A stretch of DNA of 38,862 bases from Mycobacterium asiaticum (GTDB taxonomy: Bacteria > Actinomycetota > Actinomycetes > Mycobacteriales > Mycobacteriaceae): NCBI RefSeq assembly GCF_001668675.1, contig NZ_LZKQ01000231.1, forward strand, positions 1 through 38,862, written 5' to 3'. The position numbers and the translations under genes were made by a program. Under the pieces are notes generated by a model that saw only the letters and a list, made by a program, of their open reading frames with translations, had not been told where the DNA came from and ran no database searches. Shown here one piece after another: positions 7,037 to 14,670 of the stretch (position 1 is its first letter; each line of letters opens with the position of its first letter).

Positions 7037-7777
7037 ATGAAGGCAACGGTCACCCCCGAGGCGGAAATCGCCGTCACCGAGATCGCGCAGCGCCATGGCA
7101 TCTCGCGGGAGGCGGTGCTGGCGTTGCTGTTCGCCCTGCACGCCGGCGGCGGCGCCATGGCACAGTTCAACATCCCCGAGTTGGGCGGATCGGGTCAGTG
7201 GATGCGGGGCGGAATGACGATGGTCGGCAACATGTTCGACAACGCGCTGAAGGCGCGCGTCGACGCGCTGTGCAGCGAATTGTCCCAATTGCTTTCGTCG
7301 GCCACCGTGTTCGCCGCGCCGAGCGGACAAGCTCAGGCGCAGGGTTTCACCTCCGGCAACTGGTGGCCGGCCGATTTGGGTGTGCCGAGTTCGTCGGGTG
7401 GGCAGAACAGCGCGCGGTATGCGATCTTTCCGGGCACTCGGCGGTTGGCGATCCAGGTCAACGGTGTCACGAGAGTTTTCGACACCGGTGAGCATCACAT
7501 CACCGGCGTGCAGCAGCAACAGAGCGGCGGGGCCGGCGCGGTCACTTTCACCAGCCAGTTCGGCACCTTCGACGTGTCAAGCCTGCAGGAACTCGGGGCA
7601 CAGCAGGTCGCCGAAACACCCACCGCCGCACCCCCGCCGCAACAGCAGGCCGGCCGCTCCGGGGATACCACGGACATTGTTGCGGCCATCGAGTCCCTGG
7701 CCGGACTGCACGATCGGGGCATCTTGTCCGATGAGGAGTTCGCGACCAAGAAGGCGGAGTTGCTGGGCCGACTCTGA
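7037..7777 (+). CDS. SHOCT-domain protein
   Basis: The 246-aa product starts with a small helical segment (VTEIAQRHGISREAVLALL), then an alanine/glycine-rich middle, a beta-rich part (RYAIFPGTRRLAIQVNG) and a Pro/Gln-rich linker. It ends with a typical SHOCT helix pair: IESLAGLHDRGILSDEEF and the following KKAELLGRL. SHOCT domains are short oligomerisation or anchoring modules, so the function of the whole is unknown. The N-terminal helices resemble a small DNA-binding or dimerisation motif, but this is weak. ATG 7037 was chosen over an upstream in-frame start that would overlap the SigF-like promoter. Confidence 0.8.
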   Translation: MKATVTPEAEIAVTEIAQRHGISREAVLALLFALHAGGGAMAQFNIPELGGSGQWMRGGMTMVGNMFDNALKARVDALCSELSQLLSSATVFAAPSGQAQAQGFTSGNWWPADLGVPSSSGGQNSARYAIFPGTRRLAIQVNGVTRVFDTGEHHITGVQQQQSGGAGAVTFTSQFGTFDVSSLQELGAQQVAETPTAAPPPQQQAGRSGDTTDIVAAIESLAGLHDRGILSDEEFATKKAELLGRL

Positions 7778-7790
7778 CGGCGCAGTTCGT

Positions 7791-7848
7791 CGAACGTGGG
7801 GCTCATGCATGCCCCGACGTGGGATCACCTTCTTGAGGCCCACGTTCG
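7791..7848. other. Inverted repeats with two alternative pairings
   Basis: CGAACGTGGG (7791-7800) pairs perfectly with CCCACGTTCG (7839-7848). ACGTGGG is repeated at 7817-7823 and can compete for the same 3' arm, giving a shorter hairpin with a 15-base loop. A nested GGGGC/GCCCC pair lies at the left. The region is between the SHOCT stop and the gene at 7903; terminator or attenuator is possible, but no T-run follows. Confidence 0.4.
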
Positions 7849-7902
7849 GCGCGAATCCGACGCCGGGGAATAGCGCTGTGAGCCCACTGTGTTCCATCGC
7901 AC

Positions 7903-8328
7903 ATGAGATCCTTGACCGAAGCCGAACGTGAAGCGTTTCTCGCCGACAAGCACATCGCGGTGCTCTCGATCGGCTCCGGCGGTCCCCGCCCGCCGGCCAG
8001 CGCGCCGATCTGGTACGACTACGCCGACGGGCTGGTTCGCTTCACCACCGGGCCTACGACGCGGAAGGCCAGGCTGATCGAGAAAGCCGGTGCGGTGACA
8101 CTTGTTGTGCAACGCGAAGATCCGCCGTACCAGTACGTCATCGTGGAGGGCACGGTAGTCGACACCACCACACCGGCTCCCGACGACGTGCAGGAGGCGA
8201 TCGCCATCCGATACCTCGGCGAGGAGGGCGGGCGCGCGTTTGTGCGTAGCCTCGAAGGCCAGCCGACCGTGATGTTCTCCGTCCGCCCGGACCGCTGGCT
8301 CACCGCGGACTTCTCCGACGAACTTTGA
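7903..8328 (+). CDS. PNPOx-like split-barrel protein (flavin/F420 oxidoreductase family)
   Basis: The 141-aa product fits the pyridoxamine-phosphate-oxidase-like fold. It has an N-terminal helix (LTEAEREAFLADKHIAVLS), strands with PPASAPIWYDYADGLVRFTT, then KARLIEKAGAVTLVVQRE, and a QYVIVEGTVV strand. These blocks match mycobacterial PPOX-class proteins that bind F420 or FMN; which cofactor is used cannot be decided by eye. ATG 7903 has no clear Shine-Dalgarno, so translation may be leaderless. It stands alone between the SHOCT gene and malQ. Confidence 0.82.
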   Translation: MRSLTEAEREAFLADKHIAVLSIGSGGPRPPASAPIWYDYADGLVRFTTGPTTRKARLIEKAGAVTLVVQREDPPYQYVIVEGTVVDTTTPAPDDVQEAIAIRYLGEEGGRAFVRSLEGQPTVMFSVRPDRWLTADFSDEL

Positions 8329-8394
8329 TGCGCAAACCGCTACGGCGGCAGGCAATTTGCGTGTGAGCGGACGCACCGCGGGTATACCTGCGCG

Positions 8395-10431
8395 GTGTCC
8401 CTAACGCAGCGCGCGATACCTGAAGACCTGCGCCGGCTCGCCGCCGCGCACGGGGTGGCCACCTCCTACCGCAATGAACGACGCGAACCCGTAGAGGTCG
8501 ACGCAGACGTGGTGGTCCGGGTGCTCGGTCTGCTGGATGTCGAAGCAGCCACCGAGGCCGACCGGCGCCGCGAGCTGGCCCGGCTCGAGGAACGTGACCG
8601 CGCCGGTGTGCTGCCGGCCACCATCGCCGTGCGCACCGGGCAGACGCGGTCCGTCCCCGGGGCCCGCCTGCTGATCGGCGAGGACGGCAGCCACACCGAG
8701 GTGCGCGACGAGCTGCCGGGCGAACTGTCCCCGGGCTGGTACCGGCTGCAGACCCGGGACGGGCAGGAAATCACCGTGGTCGCCGCTCCGCCTCAGGTCC
8801 CGTCCACCCCCTCCACCTGGGGCTGGATGCTGCAGCTCTACGCGCTGCGCTCGGCCCGCTCCTGGGGCATCGGCGACCTCGGGGACCTCAAGGATTTCCT
8901 GACGTGGACGGCCGCCGAACACGGGGCCGGCGCGGTTCTGCTGAACCCGCTGCACGCGCCCGGTCCCACCCATCCGGTCCAGCCATCGCCCTATACGCCG
9001 TCCAGCCGGCGCTTCGCCAACCCGCTGGCGCTGCGCATCGAAGACCTCGACGTCTACCGCCGGGCCGACCCCGACACCCGCGCCGAGGTGGATGCGCTGC
9101 GGGTGTCATCGACCACCCCGCGGATCGACCACGATCTGGTCTGGGCCGCCAAGCGCTCGGCGCTGGAATTGCTTTGGCGCGCCGCGGGCCGGCCCGCCGC
9201 GCTCGACGACTCCTCCGGCGCCGACGGTCTGCGCGACTTCGCGACCTACTGTGCACTGGCCGAGGTACATGGCGGCCGGTGGACCCGCTGGCCCGAGTCG
9301 CTGCGCGACGTCAACGGGCTTGCCGTGGCGGCGGCGCGCCGAGAGTTGGCTCCTCGGCTGGCATTTCATGCCTGGGTGCAGCATCGGTGCGCCGAGCAAC
9401 TGGTGGCGGTACGGCAGGCGGCCCACGACGCCGGGATGGCGCTTGGTGTCCTGCACGACCTCGCCGTGGGGGTGGACCCCGAAGGGGCCGATGCTTGGGC
9501 GCTGGCCGATGTACTGGCGACCGGGGTCAGCGTGGGCGCGCCGCCCGACAATTTCACCCCACGCGGTCAGGACTGGGGGCTGCCACCCTGGCGGCCGGAT
9601 CGGCTGGCCCAAACCGGCTATGCCGCCCTGCGGGACATGGTCCGGGCCGTCCTGGTGCACGCCGATGGGCTGCGGATCGACCACGTCGCGGGCCTGTGGC
9701 GGCTGTGGTGGATTCCACCCGGCGACGGTCCGGACCGCGGCACCTATGTGCACTATGACGCCGACGTGATGTTGGCCGTCCTTGCCCTGGAAGCTCACCG
9801 GGCCAAGGCCACGGTCGTCGGCGAGGACCTGGGCACCGTGGAACCGGAGGTCACTCAGGCCTTAGCCGACAACGGCATGCTCGGCTGCGCGGTGTCGTGG
9901 TTCACCCGCGACGAGTCCGCGCCCGGCGAACCTCTGCTGCCGTCGGCGCGGTGGCCGTCGAGGGCGGCAGCCAGCCTTTCCACGCACGACCTGCCCACCG
10001 CGGCCGGCTTCCTGCGCGGTGAGCACGTGCGGGCGCGCGCCGATCTCGGACTGCTTGACGACGTGCCGGCCGAGGAGGCCGCAGCGACCCGGGAACGCGC
10101 CGAGTGGTTGGCGCTGCTGCGCTCCGAAAACCTGCTGCCCGCTGGGCATTCCGCGGCCGAGCCCGACGAGACGGCGATCATCGTGGCGATGCACCGCTTC
10201 CTCGCGGCTACCCCCAGCCGACTGAAGCTGATCTCGCCCTACGACGTGCTCGGTGCGACCCGTCAACCCAATCTTCCTGGCACAGTTGACGAATACCCCA
10301 ACTGGCGGCAGCCGCTTCCAACAGCGCTGGAGGACCTGCGCGAGGACCACCGGGTGGCCGAGATCACCGCAGTGTTCGGCGGGTCCGCTCAATCGTCGGC
10401 TGTCCCAACAGACTCCGCTGGAACGGTGTAA
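8395..10431 (+). CDS. malQ: 4-alpha-glucanotransferase (amylomaltase)
   Basis: The 678-aa product is a GH77 amylomaltase that transfers maltodextrin segments in glycogen and maltose metabolism. The (beta/alpha)8 barrel begins near WMLQLYALRSARSWGIGDLG (about 143). Catalytic residues are visible: Asp429 in GLRIDH (nucleophile), Glu477 in GEDLGT (acid/base) and Asp532 in STHDLP. The N-terminal 140 residues form the extra domain found in actinobacterial MalQ. GTG 8395 lacks a Shine-Dalgarno, but GGGTATACC at 8380-8388 ends only 6 bp upstream, suggesting a leaderless transcript. The 3' end overlaps the convergent RsbW-like gene by 43 bp. Confidence 0.95.
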   Translation: MSLTQRAIPEDLRRLAAAHGVATSYRNERREPVEVDADVVVRVLGLLDVEAATEADRRRELARLEERDRAGVLPATIAVRTGQTRSVPGARLLIGEDGSHTEVRDELPGELSPGWYRLQTRDGQEITVVAAPPQVPSTPSTWGWMLQLYALRSARSWGIGDLGDLKDFLTWTAAEHGAGAVLLNPLHAPGPTHPVQPSPYTPSSRRFANPLALRIEDLDVYRRADPDTRAEVDALRVSSTTPRIDHDLVWAAKRSALELLWRAAGRPAALDDSSGADGLRDFATYCALAEVHGGRWTRWPESLRDVNGLAVAAARRELAPRLAFHAWVQHRCAEQLVAVRQAAHDAGMALGVLHDLAVGVDPEGADAWALADVLATGVSVGAPPDNFTPRGQDWGLPPWRPDRLAQTGYAALRDMVRAVLVHADGLRIDHVAGLWRLWWIPPGDGPDRGTYVHYDADVMLAVLALEAHRAKATVVGEDLGTVEPEVTQALADNGMLGCAVSWFTRDESAPGEPLLPSARWPSRAAASLSTHDLPTAAGFLRGEHVRARADLGLLDDVPAEEAAATRERAEWLALLRSENLLPAGHSAAEPDETAIIVAMHRFLAATPSRLKLISPYDVLGATRQPNLPGTVDEYPNWRQPLPTALEDLREDHRVAEITAVFGGSAQSSAVPTDSAGTV

Positions 10432-10847
10432 TCCAGTGAGACGGTGGTGCCGGTGCTGCGAGCGTTGATGGTGCAGTGGTCGGCCAGCGTATGCATGAGC
10501 ATGATGCCCCGGGACGCAAACGGGTCGTCTGGGTGGCGGCGCACCGGACGATGCCAGGTCCCCCGGTCGCTGACGCGCACGCTGATGGTGTGCGCGGCAG
10601 GATCGTAGCTGGCGTACAGGCGCATTCCGCCCACCGCGCGATGGCCGCGGTAGGCGTGCTCCACGCAGTTGGCCAGCGCTTCGTTCACACTCAGGACGAT
10701 GTCCTCGCGGATCTCCGCCGGTCCCTGCACCCGCCGTTCCAGCCAGCGGTCCAGGAAGCGGCGCCACGCCGCCGCCGTCGTGGCGTCGGCCGCACCCGCA
10801 CAAGTCAGCCGAACCGGGTCGGCGGCGGTGGATGTCAGGACGCTCAT
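10389..10847 (-). CDS. RsbW-like anti-sigma-factor-type ATP-binding protein
   Basis: The 152-aa protein has a GHKL/HATPase_c_2 fold: an N-box helix EDIVLSVNEALANCVEHAYRG (about 48-68, with catalytic Glu and Asn), a G1-like VSDRGTW motif and a G2-like SRGIMLMHTLAD segment. Such single-domain proteins act as anti-sigma serine kinases that hold SigF-type factors or phosphorylate anti-anti-sigma proteins. No partner gene lies beside it. It is 63 bp downstream of the DUF5666-like gene on the same strand, and a SigF-like promoter lies in that gap. The last 43 bp overlap malQ. Confidence 0.88.
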   Translation of the reverse strand: MSVLTSTAADPVRLTCAGAADATTAAAWRRFLDRWLERRVQGPAEIREDIVLSVNEALANCVEHAYRGHRAVGGMRLYASYDPAAHTISVRVSDRGTWHRPVRRHPDDPFASRGIMLMHTLADHCTINARSTGTTVSLDYTVPAESVGTADD

Positions 10848-10856
10848 AGTTCAGGG

Positions 10857-10883
10857 GTACCCATCGGCAGGGCGGGCGATAAC
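10857..10883 (-). promoter_or_regulatory. Possible SigF-like promoter before the RsbW-like gene
   Basis: Read on the minus strand: GTTA (10883-10880), 17-base spacer, GGGTAC (10862-10857), 9 bp before the ATG at 10847. The -35 differs by one base from GTTT. The short distance implies a near-leaderless mRNA. Confidence 0.3.
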
Positions 10884-10910
10884 GTTGTCCGCGTTACTAT
10901 TCGGCCACAA

Positions 10911-11384
10911 TCAATTCTCGGCTCCATCGAGAAAATCCATCGGTCTAGCGTCTCCGTGCGCCATGCCGCGGTGTGCGACCGCGGTAACCATCGGTGTCCC
11001 GTTCTGGATCGTCCCGACGATTGCGACTTCGTCGTTGACCGCGAAAGCGGGTGCATTGCCAATCGGTGCACTTCCCCCCTTGGTGATCGCCAGTGTGTCT
11101 GGGGTCACGACGTAGGTTTGGGTGTAGCCGTCGGCACTGCGTGCCGTCAACGACTCGGCCGAGACGGCGACGAGAGTTCCTTCCTGGCTGAGCTGGCTGT
11201 CGGCCGACGAGGCCGCACCCGGGGCCGCGGGTCCCTCGTCTGTGCCATCGGCGGAAAGGAACAGCGGGCCGCTGAGCAGCGCGGCGAACAACGCCACGGC
11301 AAGCAGGGATGCGGAGAATGCTGCTGCGCCTACACCGGCAAATCTGAATTTCGATCCTGCGATGAGGCGGTGTCTGGCGCTCAC
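10911..11384 (-). CDS. Membrane-anchored extracytoplasmic protein, DUF5666-like
   Basis: A GTG at 11384 behind AAGGAA starts a 157-aa protein. A basic N-terminus precedes one hydrophobic helix (VGAAAFSASLLAVALFAALL, about 15-37), then an Ala/Ser/Pro-rich linker and an external beta-rich domain. That domain reads GTLVAVSAESLTARSADG, then VVTPDTLAITKGG and DEVAIVGTIQNG, resembling the small DUF5666 barrel. An upstream in-frame start would put extra Cys/Arg residues before the anchor and has no ribosome site. Function unknown; it may sit in the envelope and be cotranscribed with the RsbW-like gene. Confidence 0.65.
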   Translation of the reverse strand: MSARHRLIAGSKFRFAGVGAAAFSASLLAVALFAALLSGPLFLSADGTDEGPAAPGAASSADSQLSQEGTLVAVSAESLTARSADGYTQTYVVTPDTLAITKGGSAPIGNAPAFAVNDEVAIVGTIQNGTPMVTAVAHRGMAHGDARPMDFLDGAEN

Positions 11385-11626
11385 GGTCAATTCCTTGCTA
11401 ATCCGGTTACACGTCCGACAACTCTTTGCCCGCCATCGAGTCAAGTCGCTGCAAACGTTGTTACCCGGCGTGCCGGGGTCATAAACGGCTCAGCGGTCCC
11501 GGAATATCCGGGCGCACCCGCGGGTTGACCAGATCGGCGGTGCCGGAGATTCCCCCGGGTACCACATCAGAACCGTCGCTTCGAGCGACCACTTGCCGAG
11601 AGGCGTGAGCCCGGCACCGTCAACTG

Positions 11627-12079
11627 TCAGCGACGATGTGCGCGCAGCTGATATAGCCCCTTGGTGGTGGCGACCACGGCCCCGGTCGCGTCGGTGACCA
11701 CCGCCTCGAGCGTGTAGTCAGCTTTGCCCTTTTCCTCTGCCTCGGCTTGGACGCGCGCGATGGTGTCCTCGTCCAGCTTGGCCTCGGCGCGCAGCGGCGT
11801 GGTCGCCATGCCGACGAACGAGATGTCGACGTTCTTCACCAGCGGGAAGTACTTGGCGGCATCGAACGTGGACAACGCGATGATGCCGCCGAGGATCTCA
11901 GCCACGGTGAATTGCACGCCGGCGTAGATGACGCCGAAGTGGTTGCCGTTGCCTTCGACCGGAACACTGGTCGCGGCGAAACCGCGCCCCGCTTCGATCA
12001 CCCGCACGCCCATGCGGTCGGCGATCGGAATCGTCGACGCCAGACTCGCATTCATCATCTCGACCAGCTGATCCGCCAC
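11627..12079 (-). CDS. DUF4442 hotdog-fold protein (thioesterase-like)
   Basis: The 150-aa product has the hotdog-fold pattern. A helix with PIADRMGVRVIEAGRGFAAT is followed by GNHFGVIYAGVQFTVAEILGG, where the long central helix and conserved N-H-x-G-x-x-Y-A motif are those of DUF4442/PaaI-like acyl-CoA thioesterases. Later strands include KNVDISFVGMATTPLRAEAK. A catalytic acidic residue could be Glu in the central helix (VAEILGG). The substrate is unknown. It lies 21 bp downstream of the diguanylate cyclase on the same strand, so cotranscription is likely. Confidence 0.85.
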   Translation of the reverse strand: MADQLVEMMNASLASTIPIADRMGVRVIEAGRGFAATSVPVEGNGNHFGVIYAGVQFTVAEILGGIIALSTFDAAKYFPLVKNVDISFVGMATTPLRAEAKLDEDTIARVQAEAEEKGKADYTLEAVVTDATGAVVATTKGLYQLRAHRR

Positions 12080-12100
12080 GCGTCGATGGTCGCATACCGC

Positions 12101-13174
12101 TCAGCACAGGTCGTGGTGGTACCACTGATTCCCGCCGAGGCGCTTCGCCTGGTACATCGCGGCGTCGGAGTCGGTGATCAGCCGCTCCAGCAATGCCTGG
12201 TGGTCGCCCGCCGGTGCGTCGTCCAACAGGGCGCATGCGGTGCCGATGCTGGCCGTGACTTCGGCGGTCGAGCCCGCCACGGCCAGGCACATCTGCGTCG
12301 CCAACGATTCGGCGTTGCATTTGGCCGCCGTGCCGGCCACCAGAAACTCCTCGCCGCCGCTGCGCGCCACCACAGCCTGGTCGTCGGCGGCGGCCAGCAA
12401 TGCCTGGCCCACCTGGACCAGCGCGTGGTCACCGGCCGCATGACCGCGGTTGTCGTTGAGGCCTTTGAAGTTGTCCAAGTCGATCACCAGGACCACCAGG
12501 TGCGCGTCGATGCCGCGGCGGGCCAGCATCATCCCCAGGGCGTTGTGCTGGAACGCGCGTCGATTCAGCAGCCCGGTCAGCGGATCGCGATCGGCGCGGA
12601 GCAGGTCGCCCGACAGCGCCCGGACCAGGATCCGGATCGCCAACGGCAGCGCGATGTTGACCTCGAGGACCAGCCACAGATCCACACCGGCCAGGGACGG
12701 GTGCCCCGAGGACCCCAGCTGGACGGCTTCGTAGCCGGCGACCGCCGCGGCGACCGCGAAGTTGTACAGCACGAAGGCCGTGGTGTGAAAGAACGCGATG
12801 TAGGCGCCGAAGGTGGCGAAGGCGATGCATCCGATCAAAGACGCCAGCGGGTTGGGATGCGCCAGGCAGGCCAGCGCGACCGCGGTATTGCAGCTGACCG
12901 CGAACGCCACCGACTGGGTTCGTGTTGGCCAGCGCCAGATCCAGAGCATCGTCGCCGCGATACCCAGGGCGACCGCGGCCCACGTCATCGCGATCGGCAC
13001 CGATCCGCGCGGTCCGTCCGACCCCGCCATCAGCGCGAAGAGGCACAACACCATCGACGCAGAGATGAACGCCATCAATGCCCGGGTGGCGCCGCTGATT
13101 CCCCGCGCAGCCAGGTAACCGGAGAGCCAGTCATACTGGTCGGCCCGTTGCCACCGGCTAAAGATCGCAGTCAT
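12101..13174 (-). CDS. Membrane-bound diguanylate cyclase (GGDEF)
   Basis: The 357-aa protein has about six transmembrane helices in residues 30-195 and a cytoplasmic GGDEF domain beginning at DPLTGLLNRRAF. The active-site loop reads GGEEF (273-277) and the metal-binding segment VIDLDNFKGLND is intact, so cyclic di-GMP synthesis from two GTP is expected. The inhibitory I-site (RxxD five residues before GGEEF) is absent, so product feedback is probably lost. No EAL domain is attached. ATG 13174 follows GGGGAA; an in-frame upstream start at 13237 lacks a site. The signal sensed by the membrane part is unknown. Confidence 0.93.
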   Translation of the reverse strand: MTAIFSRWQRADQYDWLSGYLAARGISGATRALMAFISASMVLCLFALMAGSDGPRGSVPIAMTWAAVALGIAATMLWIWRWPTRTQSVAFAVSCNTAVALACLAHPNPLASLIGCIAFATFGAYIAFFHTTAFVLYNFAVAAAVAGYEAVQLGSSGHPSLAGVDLWLVLEVNIALPLAIRILVRALSGDLLRADRDPLTGLLNRRAFQHNALGMMLARRGIDAHLVVLVIDLDNFKGLNDNRGHAAGDHALVQVGQALLAAADDQAVVARSGGEEFLVAGTAAKCNAESLATQMCLAVAGSTAEVTASIGTACALLDDAPAGDHQALLERLITDSDAAMYQAKRLGGNQWYHHDLC

Positions 13175-13288
13175 CGTCGATTCCCCATCGCCACCACGCG
13201 CAGTGGTGCTGGCCCGTCGAGGCTGTCTCGAGGCCACCGAGCAGCTTAACGCTGGTCATCCGGCCTGGTTGGCGGTCCGGGAAAACCG

Positions 13289-14506
13289 CTACCGACCGGT
13301 TGGCGCGGACGGGGTGAATTGGACCGGCATGCTTTCCAGCCCACTGACGAAGTTCGCCGGGCGTAACGGCAGCGGGGAATCCGAAGCCAGCCGTAAATCG
13401 GGCAGCCGCCGCAGCAGCCGTTCCTGCATCATCGACAGCTCCAGGCGTGCCAGTTGATTGCCGAGGCAGAAATGGGTGCCGAAGCCGAAAGCCAGGTGGT
13501 TGTTGGGGTGCCGATCGATCCGGAACCTCTCGGGGTCATCGAAGACCGTCTCGTCGAAGTTCGCCGCTTCGAACAGCAGGATGATCTTTTCGCCCTGCCT
13601 GAGCTGCGTTCCGTGGAAGTCGATGTCGGCGGTCACCGTGCGCGCCATGTTCTTCACCGGCGAGGTCCAGCGCAGCATCTCCTCGATCGCGGCCGGCAAC
13701 AACTGCGGATCGCGCACCAGCTGCTGATGCTGCTCCGGTTCACGCAACAGCTGCGCGGTGCCGCCGGACAAGGTGTGGCGCGTGGTCTCGTCACCGCCGA
13801 TCAGCAGCAGCAGCACCTCGGTGACGATCTCGTGGTCAGCCAGCTGCTCCCCGTCCACTTCCGCATGCACCAGCACGCTCACCAGGTCGTCGGTCGGCTC
13901 GGCCTTGCGCGCCGCGATCATGGTTGTCATGTATTCGGTGTAGGCGGCGAAGGCGTCCACCGAGACCTGGAAATCCTGCTCGTCGGTGGTGCTGCTGAGG
14001 AAGCTGACCATGTCGTCGGACCAGCGCAGGAACATTTCGCGTTCCTTGGGCAGCACCCCCAGCATGTCGCCGATCACGGCCATCGGCAGCGGAGCCGCGA
14101 GGTCGCGGACGAAGTCGCACTCACCGCGTTCACACACCGCATCGATCAGTGCGTCGCAGAGGGCGCCGATCGACTCTTCGCGGTCTTTGACGCGCTTGCG
14201 GGTGAAGCCGGCGTTGACGAGTTTGCGGCGCAGCAGATGCTGCGGGTCGTCCATCGCGATCATCATCGGTGGCGCGGCCTGGTCGGGCCGTATTCCGCCC
14301 GCATTGGAAAACACCTCGGGATTGCGCTCGGCTTCGATCACCGCCTGGTAACTGGCCGCGGCGGCCAGGCCCTTGCTATCGCGAAACACCGGCTCGTGCA
14401 GACGCATCCACTTGTAGTACGAGCGTGAATCGCCGGCGTAGAAACCCCCGTCGGTCAAATCGATGTCGGGCCGCGCTTGGTCATGTCGCGCAAGAACTTC
14501 CGGCAC
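13289..14506 (-). CDS. cyp142: Cytochrome P450, CYP142 family
   Basis: The 405-aa protein closely follows mycobacterial CYP142 along its whole length (NAGGIRPDQ, LVNAGFTRKRVKDRE, CERGECDFVRDLAAPLPMAV). P450 hallmarks are intact: I-helix GGDETT (237-242), ExxR at Glu276/Arg279 and heme ligand Cys347 in FGFGTHFCLG. CYP142 oxidises the terminal side-chain carbon of cholesterol or cholest-4-en-3-one, the first step of side-chain degradation. It needs ferredoxin and reductase partners not present here. GTG 14506 follows GAGGGG. The nearest upstream gene on the strand is the amidase, 164 bp away. A clear KstR box was not found. Confidence 0.92.
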   Translation of the reverse strand: MPEVLARHDQARPDIDLTDGGFYAGDSRSYYKWMRLHEPVFRDSKGLAAAASYQAVIEAERNPEVFSNAGGIRPDQAAPPMMIAMDDPQHLLRRKLVNAGFTRKRVKDREESIGALCDALIDAVCERGECDFVRDLAAPLPMAVIGDMLGVLPKEREMFLRWSDDMVSFLSSTTDEQDFQVSVDAFAAYTEYMTTMIAARKAEPTDDLVSVLVHAEVDGEQLADHEIVTEVLLLLIGGDETTRHTLSGGTAQLLREPEQHQQLVRDPQLLPAAIEEMLRWTSPVKNMARTVTADIDFHGTQLRQGEKIILLFEAANFDETVFDDPERFRIDRHPNNHLAFGFGTHFCLGNQLARLELSMMQERLLRRLPDLRLASDSPLPLRPANFVSGLESMPVQFTPSAPTGR

Positions 14507-14670
14507 CGTTGCACCCCTCTTCGACGCGGCAGCTGTTCACCTTTACCGTAGACATTACAGTACGAAAAGTGGTACCGGTCACCGAAACTCGTCCCCACGA
14601 GGTTTACCGGGACATGTTGGCGGGCCGCAACATTCGCAGCGTCATCCGCCACACCGTAGATGACCGCTGG

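Noticed and set aside
11747..13249. 500-codon frame antisense to DUF4442 and the GGDEF gene
   Set aside because: Shadow of two well-supported minus-strand genes.
14507..14670. KstR box upstream of cyp142
   Set aside because: No TnnAACnnGTTnnA-like symmetric element; only partial CGTA/TACG pairs.
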